In this document: in pieces, positions 1-11,431 of the stretch
Layout of the letters: each line of letters begins with the position of its first letter
Numbering within the stretch: position 1 is the first letter of the stretch
From: Streptosporangium nondiastaticum
Lineage (GTDB): Bacteria > Actinomycetota > Actinomycetes > Streptomycetales > Streptomycetaceae
DNA length: 64,000 nt
Direction of reading: 5' to 3'
Assembly: GCF_003011965.1 (NCBI RefSeq)
Contig: NZ_PXWG01000012.1
Span: 1-64,000, forward strand
Translations under genes and position numbers: made by a program
The notes under the pieces: model-generated
Told to the model about the DNA's origin: nothing
Seen by the model: the letters and a program-made list of their open reading frames with translations, nothing else
Databases searched by the model: none

Positions 1-1088
1 CCCCGGCCGCCCCCGCCCCGCCGCCCGCAGAAACGCCCGCCGAAGCCCCCCGCTACGACTGGAAGCAGGCCGAGGACGAGCTCTCCGACGTCATCCCTCC
101 CCGCTTCGTAGAGACAGAGGCAGGAGCAGATGCAGAAGCAGAGGCAGCGGAGGGTAAGCCCACCCCCCTCTCCGCCCACGGCGACGACGACCCTGCCGGC
201 GTCAGCGCCTGGGACGTCGAGACCGCCGGCCTCTCCCTCTCCGACGTCGGCGGCATGGAGCAGGTCAAGGAGCGCCTGGAGGCCGCCTTCCTGGCCCCCA
301 TGCGCAACCCCGAGCTCCGCAAGCTCTACGGCAAGAGCCTGCGCGGCGGGCTGCTGATGTACGGGCCGCCCGGCTGCGGCAAGACGTACATCGCCCGCGC
401 CGTCGCCGGCGAGCTGGGCGCCCGCTTCATGACGGTCAGCATCACCGACGTCCTCGACATGTGGATCGGCAACTCCGAGCGCAATCTGCGCGAGCTCTTC
501 GAGACGGCCCGCCGCAACGCCCCCTGCGTGCTCTTCCTCGACGAGCTGGACGCCCTGGGCGCCAAGCGCAGCCAGATCCGCCACTCCGGCCTGCGCACCA
601 CGGTCAACCAGCTGCTGACCGAGCTGGACGGCGTGGACGCCCAGGCCAACGAGGGCCTGTTCGTGCTCGCCGCCACCAACCATCCCTGGGACGTCGACCC
701 CGCCCTGCGCCGCCCCGGCCGCCTCGACCGCACGGTCCTGGTGCTGCCGCCGGACGAGCCCGCCCGCGAGTCGATCCTGCGCCACCACCTCAAGGACCGT
801 CCGGTGGCCCGCATCGACCTGCGCAAACTGGTCAAGCGCACGGACGGGTTCTCCGGCGCGGACCTGCGCCACCTGTGCGAGAGCGCGGCCGAGCGCGCCC
901 TGATGGACTCGGTCCGCACCGGCCAGGCCCGCATGATCGAGACCGACGACCTGCTCGCGGTCCTCGCCCAGGTGCGTCCGTCGACCGGCCCGTGGTTCGA
1001 CTCGGCTCGCAGGGTCGCCCAGTTCGCCAACGAGGGCGGGCAGTACGACGAGCTGCTCGCGTACCTCAAGAAGAAGAGGATGTTCTGA
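1..1088 (+). CDS. AAA-family ATPase, N-terminus beyond window
   Basis: The reading frame is open from the first bases, so the start lies upstream; 361 residues are visible. The first 70 or so are Pro/Ala/Glu-rich and probably disordered. A single AAA module follows: Walker A GPPGCGKT near visible residue 121, Walker B VLFLDELDAL near 176, and a second region of homology ending in ALRRPGRLDRT with the arginine finger. This is the FtsH/CDC48-like type of AAA domain, but there is no protease domain or membrane segment in the visible part, so the substrate is unknown. The next gene starts two bases after the stop, which implies co-transcription and probable joint function with the TPR protein. 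Confidence 0.9.
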   Translation, partial: PAAPAPPPAETPAEAPRYDWKQAEDELSDVIPPRFVETEAGADAEAEAAEGKPTPLSAHGDDDPAGVSAWDVETAGLSLSDVGGMEQVKERLEAAFLAPMRNPELRKLYGKSLRGGLLMYGPPGCGKTYIARAVAGELGARFMTVSITDVLDMWIGNSERNLRELFETARRNAPCVLFLDELDALGAKRSQIRHSGLRTTVNQLLTELDGVDAQANEGLFVLAATNHPWDVDPALRRPGRLDRTVLVLPPDEPARESILRHHLKDRPVARIDLRKLVKRTDGFSGADLRHLCESAAERALMDSVRTGQARMIETDDLLAVLAQVRPSTGPWFDSARRVAQFANEGGQYDELLAYLKKKRMF

Positions 1089-1090
1089 GC

Positions 1091-2245
1091 GTGAGTGACA
1101 CCCCGTACGGCGGCGGGCACCCGACCGTCGCCCGCGCGGAGGCGCTGCTGAGCGTCGGCCGGACGGAGGACGCCCGTGACCTCCTCTTCTCGTACCTCAA
1201 CGAGGTCTCCAACAAGGACGCCGACGCCTACGCCCTGACCGCCAGCTGCTTCTTCCGGTTGCGGAAGTGGCAAGCGGTCCTGGTCATGGCGGAGGCCGCG
1301 CTCCAGCTCAACCCGGACCACACCGACGGTCACGTCTTCCGCAGCGAGGCGCTGTGGCGCCTCGGCCGTGCGGACGAGGCCGTCACCGCGGCCCGCGAGG
1401 CGATACGGATCTCGCCGTACCACCAGACGCCCTACCAATCGCTGTCGGCGGCGCTGCGCGCGACGGGCGACCTCGACGGGGCGCTGGCGGCCGCGAACGA
1501 GTCCGTGCACGTCAGCCCGGACTCCGTGAACGCGCACTTCGCCCGCTACGCCGTCCTGCGGGAGATGGCGGACAACGCCGGCGCGCAGCAGGTGATGCGC
1601 GACGTGCTGAGCTTCGCCCCCGAGGACGCCGACGCGCGCGCCGTGCTCGCCGGGCTCAAGGACGAGGCCCGCGAGCTCCGGCTGCCGGAGCTGGTCAGGG
1701 AGTACTCCGCCGCCCTGGGGTCCGACCCCACGAACGCGTTCATCACGGCCAAGCTGGAGGACGTCGCCCTGCGTCTGGTGCGCCGCACCCGCTGGGTCGC
1801 CCTGCTCTGCCTCGTCTACGCCGCCGTCACCTCCCGGGCCTTCCCGACCGGTGACGACCCGGTCTCCCTGCCCGCGCCGCTCGGTCCCCGCATGTGGTTC
1901 TTCTTCCTCATGTGCGTGGGGTGGGGGCTGTGCGTGTGGCGCACGTACTTCACGCTCCCGAAGGGCGCCCAGCTCACCCTGCTGTCGGTGGTCCGGCGCG
2001 CCTTCGCCGCGAAGCTGGCCGTGCTGCACTCGCTGTGGGGGACGCTCTGCGCGGTGCTGCTGGTGACCGTGCCCTGGACGGACCGCGGCTACGAGCAGGC
2101 GCTCGTGTGGATCGGCGGCGTGCCCGTCGTGCTCGCCATGTGGTACGGGGCCGCCCAGCGGCGGAACGAGCGCGACGCCGCCGAGAAGGCGAAGGAGAAG
2201 CGGCTGAAGGCCGCCCGCGAGAGGGAATCGGAGGCCGCCCGGTAA
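1091..2245 (+). CDS. TPR-repeat protein with C-terminal membrane domain
   Basis: 384 residues from a GTG two bases after the AAA ATPase stop. Residues 1-220 are helical repeats of tetratricopeptide type (for example the ALWRLGRADEAVTAAREAI stretch), which normally bind partner proteins. The C-terminal third contains about four hydrophobic segments (around RWVALLCLVYAAV, MWFFFLMCVGWGL, AVLLVTV and VWIGGVPVVLAMW) and ends in a highly charged Lys/Arg/Glu tail. I infer a membrane-anchored adaptor for the preceding ATPase. No enzymatic motif is visible and the specific function is not known to me. Confidence 0.85.
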   Translation: MSDTPYGGGHPTVARAEALLSVGRTEDARDLLFSYLNEVSNKDADAYALTASCFFRLRKWQAVLVMAEAALQLNPDHTDGHVFRSEALWRLGRADEAVTAAREAIRISPYHQTPYQSLSAALRATGDLDGALAAANESVHVSPDSVNAHFARYAVLREMADNAGAQQVMRDVLSFAPEDADARAVLAGLKDEARELRLPELVREYSAALGSDPTNAFITAKLEDVALRLVRRTRWVALLCLVYAAVTSRAFPTGDDPVSLPAPLGPRMWFFFLMCVGWGLCVWRTYFTLPKGAQLTLLSVVRRAFAAKLAVLHSLWGTLCAVLLVTVPWTDRGYEQALVWIGGVPVVLAMWYGAAQRRNERDAAEKAKEKRLKAARERESEAAR

Positions 2246-2306
2246 CATCCGGACCGTAGGAGCCGAGACCGAGCCGACGAGCCGACGACCCGTGAGGAGC
2301 CCACCG

Positions 2307-2663
2307 GTGGCGGGAGAACCGCAGGCGGACTGCCTGTTCTGCAAGATCGTCAAGGGGGAGGTGCCCGCGACCGTCGTCAAGGAGACGGAGACCACCGTCG
2401 CCTTCCGCGACATCAACCCCCAGGCGCCGGTGCACGTCCTGGTCATCCCCAAGGTGCACTACCCGGACGCGGGCTCTCTCGCCGCGGCCGAGCCCGCGAT
2501 CGCCGCCGACGTGCTGCGCGAGGCGGGCGAGGTGGCCCTGCAGGAGAATGGGGAGAAAGGCTTCCGCATCGTCTTCAACACCGGCGCCGGCGCGGGCCAG
2601 ACCGTCTTCCACGCGCACGCCCACGTCCTCGGCGGCCGCGGCTTCAACTGGCCCCCCGGGTAG
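2307..2663 (+). CDS. HIT-family nucleotide-binding hydrolase
   Basis: 118 residues. The histidine triad HAHAH is at the C-terminal end, and the N-terminal [13 protein letters not shown] segment with the CxxC pair is typical of the HINT branch (purine nucleoside phosphoramidase). The GTG at 2307 is preferred because GAGGAG at 2295-2300 sits six bases upstream; an in-frame GTG at 2292 overlaps that site. Substrate specificity cannot be read from sequence. It is followed after 10 bases by ribonuclease Z and is likely part of the same transcript. Confidence 0.92.
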   Translation: MAGEPQADCLFCKIVKGEVPATVVKETETTVAFRDINPQAPVHVLVIPKVHYPDAGSLAAAEPAIAADVLREAGEVALQENGEKGFRIVFNTGAGAGQTVFHAHAHVLGGRGFNWPPG

Positions 2664-2673
2664 GCAGCGCTCC

Positions 2674-3582
2674 TTGTCCGTACGTGAACTGGTCGTCCTG
2701 GGCACCGCCAGCCAGGTGCCCACGCGCCACCGCAACCACAACGGCTACGTGCTGCGCTGGGACGGCGAGGGCCTGCTCTTCGACCCCGGCGAGGGCACGC
2801 AGCGGCAGATGCTGCGCGCCGGGGTGGCCGCGCACGACCTGAACCGGCTGTGCGTCACCCACTTCCACGGCGACCACTCCCTCGGCCTCGCGGGGGTGAT
2901 CCAGCGCATCAACCTCGACCAGGTGCCGCACCCCGTCACCGCGCACTACCCGCGCAGTGGCAAGCGCTTCTTCGAGCGCCTGCGGTACGCGACGGCCTAC
3001 CGGGAGACGGTGCAGCTCGCCGAGGAGCCCGTCTCCGGCACGGGCGGGGTCCTGTACGAGGGGCCCGCCTACCGCCTGGAGGCGCGCAGGCTCTCGCACC
3101 CCGTCGAGTCGTACGGCTACCGCCTGGTCGAGCCCGACGGCCGGCGGATGCTCCCCGAGCGGCTCGCCGCGCACGGCATCAGCGGGCCGGACGTCGGCCG
3201 GCTGCAGCGCGAGGGCGCGGTCGGCGGGGTCACCCTGGACGAGGTGAGCGAGGTGCGCCGCGGGCAGCGGTTCGCGTTCGTGATGGACACGCGGCTGTGC
3301 GACGCCGTGGACGAGCTGGCCGAGGGCTGCGACATGCTCGTCATCGAGTCCACGTTCACCGACGAGGACGCGGCCCTCGCCGCGGACCACGGCCATCTGA
3401 CGGCGGGTCAGGCCGGTCGCGTCGCGGCCGGCGCCGGGGTCCGTCACTTGGTCCTGACGCACTTCTCGCAGCGGTACGACGACCCGGCGGTCTTCGAGCG
3501 GCAGGCCCGTGCGGCGGGCTTCGAGGGTGAGCTCACGGTGGCCCGGGACCTCATGCGGATCCCGGTGCCGAAGCGGCGTTAG
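2674..3582 (+). CDS. rnz: ribonuclease Z (tRNA 3'-end processing)
   Basis: 302 residues, metallo-beta-lactamase fold. The zinc-binding motif HFHGDH, the upstream [10 protein letters not shown] segment and the late [11 protein letters not shown] segment match RNase Z, the endonuclease that trims tRNA precursors 3' of the discriminator base. The likely start is TTG ([12 protein letters not shown]...), which fits the family N-terminus; no strong ribosome binding site precedes it because it is only 10 bases from the HIT gene, suggesting coupled translation. Identity is secure; the TTG start is the only uncertain point. Confidence 0.92.
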   Translation: MSVRELVVLGTASQVPTRHRNHNGYVLRWDGEGLLFDPGEGTQRQMLRAGVAAHDLNRLCVTHFHGDHSLGLAGVIQRINLDQVPHPVTAHYPRSGKRFFERLRYATAYRETVQLAEEPVSGTGGVLYEGPAYRLEARRLSHPVESYGYRLVEPDGRRMLPERLAAHGISGPDVGRLQREGAVGGVTLDEVSEVRRGQRFAFVMDTRLCDAVDELAEGCDMLVIESTFTDEDAALAADHGHLTAGQAGRVAAGAGVRHLVLTHFSQRYDDPAVFERQARAAGFEGELTVARDLMRIPVPKRR

Positions 3583-3657
3583 CCCGTCCGCGGACGGCAT
3601 TCCGCAGCCCGTCCGCGGACGGCATTCCGCAGCCCGTCCGCGGTCGGCATTCCGCCG
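3583..3657 (+). repeat. three tandem 25-bp repeats after the rnz stop
   Basis: Three head-to-tail copies of a 25-base unit begin directly after the rnz stop codon. Copies one and two are identical; copy three has a few changes. Each unit contains the palindrome CGTCCGCGGACG, so the transcript could form several alternative hairpins. No reading frame of note crosses it. Confidence 0.85.
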
Positions 3658-3715
3658 GAACCGGCGAGGCCGCACCGGGCCGGAGCACCGGTGAAGCCCC
3701 GCCGGCCTCACGGCC

Positions 3716-4519
3716 TTACGGCAGGAAGTACATCGGGTTCGGCAGCTTGTACGTGTGCTGCGCGTACCCGCCCTGCAGGTCGCTGTACTGGTCGCCGAAG
3801 TTGCCGATGATGCGGTAGCCCTGCGACTCGATGTGCTTGCGCGTGCCCGCCTTGTACTCGACGGTGGTGCACTTGGCGCCGCACGGCAGGTACGCCGGCG
3901 GCGTCTTCTTGTTCTTCAGGTAGAAGTGCGCGGTGTCGGCGGCGGGCTTGTAGCCGGCGTTCTTGAGGTTGCGCACGCTCCAGTCGCGCTGGTGCTCGTC
4001 GCGCCCGGTGACGTAGAAGACCGTGATGCCCTTGGACTGCGCCCAGTTGACGAGCTGCGGCATGCCGAAGACCGGGCCCATGTCGGTGGACTTCAGGTAG
4101 GCGTCCTGCGACTCGGGCGTGAAGTGGAAGCCCTGCTGGAGCTCGTAGTTGTAGGTCAGCAGGGTGGTGTCGTCGACGTCCAGGACGATGGCGGGCTTCG
4201 CCGCGCCCTTCTTTCCGGAGCCGGACTGGTTCCGGACGGCCTTCTCCAGCTGCGCCTTCGCCTTCTTCTCGATGTCGGCGACCTGCTTGGCGTAGTTGCT
4301 GTCCGGCGACGCGTAGTGCTGGCCGTCCTTGTCGACGGTGTCGCCGTAGTAGGCCTTGATCTTGTCCGTCACCTTGGTGAGGTTCGGGATCTCCTTGTCC
4401 GTGCGGGGCACGGAGTGCTCGGCGCTGGCGGCGCCGGCCGTGTAGAGGCCGGCGCCGACGGCGAGTGCGGCGCCGGCCGCGGCGATGCGGGCGCGCTTGG
4501 ACGCAAGGCTGAGCTGCAC
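3716..4519 (-). CDS. secreted HAD-type acid phosphatase (class IIIB-like)
   Basis: 267 residues. The N-terminus has basic residues, a hydrophobic core and an Ala-x-Ala cleavage region (AGAASA), so it is exported. The HAD nucleophile motif is DVDDTTLL; later VFYVTGRDEHQR and the C-terminal GNFGDQYSDLQGG correspond to motifs II and IV. Family members hydrolyse phosphomonoesters outside the membrane. The GTG start is chosen because AGGAG lies seven bases upstream; an in-frame TTG seven codons earlier would place that site inside the gene. It is convergent with rnz. Confidence 0.9.
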   Translation of the reverse strand: MQLSLASKRARIAAAGAALAVGAGLYTAGAASAEHSVPRTDKEIPNLTKVTDKIKAYYGDTVDKDGQHYASPDSNYAKQVADIEKKAKAQLEKAVRNQSGSGKKGAAKPAIVLDVDDTTLLTYNYELQQGFHFTPESQDAYLKSTDMGPVFGMPQLVNWAQSKGITVFYVTGRDEHQRDWSVRNLKNAGYKPAADTAHFYLKNKKTPPAYLPCGAKCTTVEYKAGTRKHIESQGYRIIGNFGDQYSDLQGGYAQHTYKLPNPMYFLP

Positions 4520-4591
4520 GTGTGTACTCCTGAGTAGCAAAGGCGGTGCAGCGCGAAGCTAGGGCCTTGGCGAGTGCAGGTCAAGCACTGT

Positions 4592-5959
4592 CTACGCGGG
4601 TAGGGGTGATGTGTCCCCTCCGGTACGCCGAACGGCCCCACGCCCGGCCCGCTCCAGGATCCGCGCGGCCACCGCGGGCGAGTCCACCAGCGGGTGCAGG
4701 GCGAGGGCGCGCAGGGCCGCGTCGCGGTCCTCGTGCACCGCCGCCGCGATCGTGGCCCGCTCGACGGCCTTGAGCTGCAGCATCAGCCCCAGCTGGTCCT
4801 CGCGCAGCGGCGGGCACGGCAGGGGCCGGGCGCCCTCGCCGGTCACCTCGCACACCGTCTCGATGATGGCGTCCGCGGACAGCCCGGGGACGGTCGTTCC
4901 GTTGGGCACGTTGAGGATCAGGCGCGTCGGCTCGTCCCGGGCGATGGCCGCCATCAGCGCGAGCGCCACCTTGTCGTAGCCGCCGCCGTCCAGGTCGCAG
5001 GAGTCCCGCTGCCAGCCGCCGCTCGCCGCGCGGCTCTCGGCCATGTAGGTGGACTCGCGCTGCAGCCGGGTGCGCTCCCACAGCTCGTACGAGCGGTCCG
5101 GCGCGGCGGCCGCCTGGGCGAAGAAGCCGCTCTGCTGCTCGTCGAGGAACTGGCCGCGGGTCTCCGGCGACTCCAGCACCGAGCGCAGCGTCTCGCGGCG
5201 GAAGTAGTAGTAGTGGAGGTATTCGTTGGGCAGGCAGCCCAGGGCGCGCAGCCAGTCCGCGCCGAAGAGCTTGCCCTCCTCGAAGGAGCCGAGGGCCGCG
5301 TCGTCCGCCAGCAGGCGCGGCAGCAGGTCGGTGCCGTCGACGCGCAACGACCGCAGCCAGCCCAGGTGGTTGAGGCCCACGTAGTCGAAGCTCACCCGTT
5401 CGGGGTCGGCTCCGGCGGCACGCGCGGCCCGCCGCACCAGCCCCACGGGGGAGTCGCAGATGCCGATCACCCGTCTGCCCAGGACGGCGGACATCGCCTC
5501 CGTCACCATGCCCGCCGGGTTGGTGAAGTTGATGACCCACGCGCGGGGCGCGACCGCCGCCACCCGTTCCGCGATCTCCAGGGCCACCAGGACCGTGCGC
5601 AGCCCGTACAGGACCCCGCCGGCGCCGACCGTCTCCTGCCCCAACACCCCTTCGCTCAGGGGGATCCGCTCGTCCAGCACCCGGCCGGCCGTGCCGCCGA
5701 CGCGGATCGCGGAGAACACGAAGTCGGTGCCGCGCAGCGCGTCGTCCAGGCTGTGCGCGAGGCGCACGGCAGGGGCGCCGGGCACCCCTTCGGCCTGGGC
5801 CGCCAGCACCGAGGAGATCACTCTCATGCGCATGGAGTCGGTGTCGTAGAGCACGAGTTCCGTACAGCGGCCCGGGGTGTCGCGCCGCGCGTCGTCAAGG
5901 AGGGCCCGGTGCACCAGAGGCACCCGGAACCCGCCACCGCCGAGAATCGTCAGCCTCAT
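4592..5959 (-). CDS. GH4-family glycosidase, probable 6-phospho-beta-glucosidase
   Basis: 455 residues. The N-terminal ILGGGGFRVPLVHRAL segment is the NAD-binding site of glycoside hydrolase family 4, which cleaves phosphorylated sugars by an NAD- and metal-dependent redox mechanism. The GICDSPVGL and GLNHLGW segments match the metal and substrate regions of the 6-phospho-beta-glucosidase branch. The family places it in intracellular sugar use. It is transcribed away from a PfkB-type kinase, a natural partner for sugar phosphate metabolism, across a 70-base shared control region. Confidence 0.87.
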   Translation of the reverse strand: MRLTILGGGGFRVPLVHRALLDDARRDTPGRCTELVLYDTDSMRMRVISSVLAAQAEGVPGAPAVRLAHSLDDALRGTDFVFSAIRVGGTAGRVLDERIPLSEGVLGQETVGAGGVLYGLRTVLVALEIAERVAAVAPRAWVINFTNPAGMVTEAMSAVLGRRVIGICDSPVGLVRRAARAAGADPERVSFDYVGLNHLGWLRSLRVDGTDLLPRLLADDAALGSFEEGKLFGADWLRALGCLPNEYLHYYYFRRETLRSVLESPETRGQFLDEQQSGFFAQAAAAPDRSYELWERTRLQRESTYMAESRAASGGWQRDSCDLDGGGYDKVALALMAAIARDEPTRLILNVPNGTTVPGLSADAIIETVCEVTGEGARPLPCPPLREDQLGLMLQLKAVERATIAAAVHEDRDAALRALALHPLVDSPAVAARILERAGRGAVRRTGGDTSPLPA

Positions 5960-6029
5960 GTTCCGGAAGGTACCTCAGCATCGGGCACACTGTCCGGATC
6001 CGCACCCGTGAGAGGAGCAGCGAGCGCGT

Positions 6030-7217
6030 ATGACGACCTCTTCGCCCCACTCGGCCCCCCGGAAGGACCTACGGAACGGGCACTGCCCGGGCGAGCGCAC
6101 GGAGGGCTTCGAGGGGTTCCGGGGCGCGGCTCCCGTCCTCGACCCGCTGGCCGCGGTCCGTACGGACGCCGATCCGCCCACCGACGTGTACCTCACCGGA
6201 ACGGTCTTCCTGGACATCATCTTCACGGGCCTGGACTCGGCGCCCGTGCGCGGCACGGAGTCCTGGGCGCGGGGCATGGGGTCGAGCCCCGGCGGCATCG
6301 CCAACATGGCCACCGCCCTGGCCCGGCTGGGCCTGCGCACCTCCCTCGCCGCGGCCTTCGGCGACGACATGTACGGCGAGTACTGCTGGGAGGCGCTCGC
6401 CCAAGGGGAAGGGATCGATCTCGGCCTCTCCCGCACCGTGCCCGGCTGGCACTCGCCCGTGACCGTCTCCATGGCCTACGAGGGCGAGCGGACGATGGTC
6501 TCCCACGGGCACGAGGCGCCGCCGCCCGGCAACGGGGGAGGGGTGCCCGCCCCCGAGTGCCCGCCGGCCTCGCGCGCCTGCGTGGCGCTGCTCGTGCCCG
6601 GCCGCCAGGAGGAGTGGATCGCCCGCGCCGCCGCCCGCGGCAGCAGGGTCTTCGCCGACGTCGGCTGGGACGAGACGGGCCGCTGGGACCCGGCCGACCT
6701 CGCCGACCTGGAGCACTGCGAGGCCTTCCTGCCCAACGCGGAGGAGGCCATGCGCTACACCCGCACCGACTGCCCCCGCGCCGCCGCCCGCGCCCTCGCC
6801 GAGAAGGTGCCGGTCGCCGTCGTCACCATGGGGGAGAAGGGCGCGTTCGCGGTCGACAGCAGCACGGGGGAGAGCGCCGAGGTCCCCGCGATCGCCGTCG
6901 AGGCGCTCGACCCCACCGGCGCCGGCGACGTCTTCGTGGCGGGCTTCGTCACGGGCACCCTGGCCGGCTGGCCGCTCGCCGACCGGCTCGCCTTCGCCGG
7001 GCTGACGGCCGCCCTGTCCGTACAGGAATTCGGAGGGTCACTGTCCGCACCCGGGTGGGTCGAGATCGCCGCCTGGTGGAAGCACGTGCGCTCCTACGAC
7101 GACCAGGCCCCGGCCGTCCGCCGCCGCTACGCCTTCCTCGACGGCCTGCTGCCCGCGGCCGTCCGCCCCTGGCCCCTGCGCCGTGCGGTCCCCACGCTCG
7201 GCTTCCGCCGTCCGTAG
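6030..7217 (+). CDS. PfkB-family carbohydrate kinase
   Basis: 395 residues. The C-terminal signature DPTGAGDVFVAGF contains the anion hole and catalytic Asp of the ribokinase/PfkB family, and the GSSPGGIANMATALARLG segment near residue 90 is the substrate-side glycine motif. About 50 residues before the core (up to VYLTGTVFLDI) are unusual in length and may indicate that the true start lies further in, although an AGGAG is present 12 bases before the chosen ATG. The sugar substrate cannot be told. It is divergent from the GH4 glycosidase. Confidence 0.85.
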   Translation: MTTSSPHSAPRKDLRNGHCPGERTEGFEGFRGAAPVLDPLAAVRTDADPPTDVYLTGTVFLDIIFTGLDSAPVRGTESWARGMGSSPGGIANMATALARLGLRTSLAAAFGDDMYGEYCWEALAQGEGIDLGLSRTVPGWHSPVTVSMAYEGERTMVSHGHEAPPPGNGGGVPAPECPPASRACVALLVPGRQEEWIARAAARGSRVFADVGWDETGRWDPADLADLEHCEAFLPNAEEAMRYTRTDCPRAAARALAEKVPVAVVTMGEKGAFAVDSSTGESAEVPAIAVEALDPTGAGDVFVAGFVTGTLAGWPLADRLAFAGLTAALSVQEFGGSLSAPGWVEIAAWWKHVRSYDDQAPAVRRRYAFLDGLLPAAVRPWPLRRAVPTLGFRRP

Positions 7218-7257
7218 GCCCCGGGAGGCCCCCGCGAGGCCCGTCCGCCGCCGGGCC

Positions 7258-7279
7258 GCCCGGGGGCCGGGCCCCGGGC
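7258..7279 (+). terminator. hairpin after the PfkB kinase gene
   Basis: An 8-bp perfect GC stem (GCCCGGGG/CCCCGGGC) with a six-base loop lies about 40 bases after the kinase stop and before phoH. There is no clear T-run, as is usual in Streptomyces. Confidence 0.45.
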
Positions 7280-7387
7280 ACGAAAACCCCTCGGGCCGCC
7301 GGAGGCCACGTCGTACCCTGGTATTCCAAGGATCTCCGGACACCGGAATGCAGAAAAGAGGCGATGAGCAGGCCAGAGTGCCGGCCC

Positions 7388-9475
<2,088 letters not shown>

Positions 9476-9482
9476 GAACACG

Positions 9483-9980
9483 ATGGCAATCGACGTCAAC
9501 AACGAATCCGGCACGGACATCGACGAGCAGGCGATCCTCGACATCGCCCGCTACGCCCTCGCCCGGATGCGCATCCACCCGCTCTCCGAACTCTCGGTCA
9601 TCGTTGTCGACGCCGAAGCCATGGAGCAGCTCCACATCCAGTGGATGGACCTGCCCGGGCCCACCGACGTGATGTCCTTCCCGATGGACGAGCTCCGTCC
9701 CCCGGCCAAGGACGACGACGAGCCCCCGCAGGGCCTCCTCGGCGACATCGTGCTGTGCCCCGAGGTCGCCAAGAAGCAGGGCGAGGACGCGCCCACCGGG
9801 CACTCCATGGACGAGGAGCTCCAGCTGCTCACGGTCCACGGCGTCCTCCACCTGCTGGGCTACGACCACGAGGAGCCCGACGAGAAGGCCGAGATGTTCG
9901 GCCTCCAGGCCGCCATCGTCGACGGCTGGCGCGCCGAGCGCGGGATCGAGGGGCCCTCCCCGGCCCCGACGATCACGTGA
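9483..9980 (+). CDS. ybeY: endoribonuclease YbeY (rRNA maturation)
   Basis: 165 residues. The zinc motif [12 protein letters not shown] (H-x3-H-x5-H) near the C-terminus is diagnostic. YbeY takes part in 16S rRNA 3'-end maturation and ribosome quality control. An acidic/proline insert around residues 75-85 ([13 protein letters not shown]) is common in actinobacterial versions. It starts seven bases after phoH and its stop overlaps the next start, so phoH, ybeY and the CorC-like gene form one operon. Confidence 0.95.
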   Translation: MAIDVNNESGTDIDEQAILDIARYALARMRIHPLSELSVIVVDAEAMEQLHIQWMDLPGPTDVMSFPMDELRPPAKDDDEPPQGLLGDIVLCPEVAKKQGEDAPTGHSMDEELQLLTVHGVLHLLGYDHEEPDEKAEMFGLQAAIVDGWRAERGIEGPSPAPTIT

Positions 9981-11272
9981 CCGGGCGCCTGATCGCGGTC
10001 GCGGTCCTGCTCCTCGTCGTCGCCTGGCTCGCCGCCTGCGCCGAGGCCGGCCTCGCGCGGACCACCCGGTTCCGCGCCGAGGAGGCCGTCCGGTCCGGGC
10101 GGCGGGGCAGCGCCCGGCTGATGGCGGTCGCCGCCGACCCCACCCGCTACCTCAACGTGGCGCTGCTGGTCCGCGTCGCCTGCGAGATGGCGGCCGGCGT
10201 GCTCGTCACGTACGTCTGCCTGCAGGGCTTCGAGCAGACCTGGCAGGCGCTGACCGTCGCCATCGCCGTGATGGTCCTCGTCTCGTACGTGGCCGTCGGC
10301 GTCTCCCCGCGCACCATCGGCCGGCAGCACCCGCTGGGCACGGCCACGGCCGCCGCCTACGTGCTGCTGCCGCTGGCCCGGATCATGGGCCCGGTGCCGC
10401 AGCTGCTGATCCTGCTGGGCAACGCCCTCACGCCCGGCAAGGGCTTCCGCAAGGGCCCCTTCGCCTCCGAGGCCGAGCTGCGGGCCATGGTCGACCTCGC
10501 CGAGAAGGAGTCGCTCATCGAGGACGAGGAGCGGCGCATGGTCCACTCCGTCTTCGAGCTCGGCGACACCCTGGTCCGCGAGGTGATGGTGCCGCGCACC
10601 GACCTCGTCGTCATCGAGCGCGGCAAGACCATCCGCCAGGCCCTCACCCTCGCCCTGCGCTCCGGCTTCTCCCGGATCCCGGTCACCGGCGAGAGCGAGG
10701 ACGACATCGTGGGCGTCGTCTACCTCAAGGACCTCGTCCGCAAGACGCACATCAGCCGGGACGCGGAGTCCGAGCTGGTGTCGACCGCGATGCGGCCCGC
10801 CGTCTTCGTGCCCGACACCAAGAACGCCGGCGACCTGCTGCGCGAGATGCAGCAGCAGCGCAACCACTGCGCCGTCGCGATCGACGAGTACGGCGGCACC
10901 GCCGGCATCGTCACCATCGAGGACATCCTGGAGGAGATCGTCGGCGAGATCACCGACGAGTACGACCGCGAGCTGCCGCCGGTGGAGGAGCTCGGCGAGG
11001 GCCGCTACCGCGTGACCGCACGGCTCGACCTGGGCGATCTGGGCGAGCTCTACGGCCTCGGCGAGCTCGACGACGAGGACGTCGAGACGGTGGGCGGCCT
11101 GCTGGCGAAGTCCCTGGGCCGGGTGCCGATCGCGGGCGCCGTCGCCGAGGTGGACCTCGCGGACTACGGCCTGGCCGAGCCGGGCGGCCTCACGGGCCTG
11201 CGCCTGACGGCGGAGGCGTCCGCGGGCCGGCGGAACCGCATCGTGACGGTCCTGGTCGAACCGGTCCGCTGA
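9977..11272 (+). CDS. CorC/HlyC-type CNNM membrane protein with CBS pair
   Basis: 431 residues. The GTG start overlaps the ybeY stop in a GTGA junction, which indicates translational coupling. Residues 1-160 contain about four hydrophobic segments (DUF21/CNNM domain). A CBS pair follows ([13 protein letters not shown]... and [13 protein letters not shown]...), then a C-terminal CorC_HlyC domain beginning near [12 protein letters not shown]. Family members are linked to divalent cation transport or efflux; the older name hemolysin is not supported by anything in the sequence. The conserved phoH-ybeY-corC-era order is seen across many bacteria, here with an insertion of other genes before era. 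Confidence 0.9.
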   Translation: MTGRLIAVAVLLLVVAWLAACAEAGLARTTRFRAEEAVRSGRRGSARLMAVAADPTRYLNVALLVRVACEMAAGVLVTYVCLQGFEQTWQALTVAIAVMVLVSYVAVGVSPRTIGRQHPLGTATAAAYVLLPLARIMGPVPQLLILLGNALTPGKGFRKGPFASEAELRAMVDLAEKESLIEDEERRMVHSVFELGDTLVREVMVPRTDLVVIERGKTIRQALTLALRSGFSRIPVTGESEDDIVGVVYLKDLVRKTHISRDAESELVSTAMRPAVFVPDTKNAGDLLREMQQQRNHCAVAIDEYGGTAGIVTIEDILEEIVGEITDEYDRELPPVEELGEGRYRVTARLDLGDLGELYGLGELDDEDVETVGGLLAKSLGRVPIAGAVAEVDLADYGLAEPGGLTGLRLTAEASAGRRNRIVTVLVEPVR

Positions 11273-11291
11273 CCCCGTAGCCCCGCTCGCG

Positions 11292-11320
11292 AAGCCCCCC
11301 GCGTTCCCGCGGGGGGCTTT
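11292..11320 (+). terminator. rho-independent terminator of the phoH operon
   Basis: A perfect 12-bp stem (AAGCCCCCCGCG with its complement) and a TTCC loop, ending in TTT, lie 19 bases after the CorC-like stop. Confidence 0.85.
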
Positions 11321-11431
11321 GTGAGCATTTCGTATCAGGAGCGGGTTGAGGGGACGATTCCGGAACCTTCGGCCCTGGTTCCTTCATCTGCAGGCACAGA
11401 ACTGACCGCCTTTGTCTGCCGGAGCACCACG

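Noticed and set aside
326..2452. Very long open frames on the strand opposite the AAA ATPase and TPR genes
   Set aside because: High-GC codon bias leaves antisense frames open over long distances; they have no family motifs and composition is Arg/Gly/Ala/Pro-rich.
3583..3657. CRISPR-like or attachment site repeats after rnz
   Set aside because: The three 25-bp units are directly adjacent with no spacers, and there is no integrase in the vicinity.
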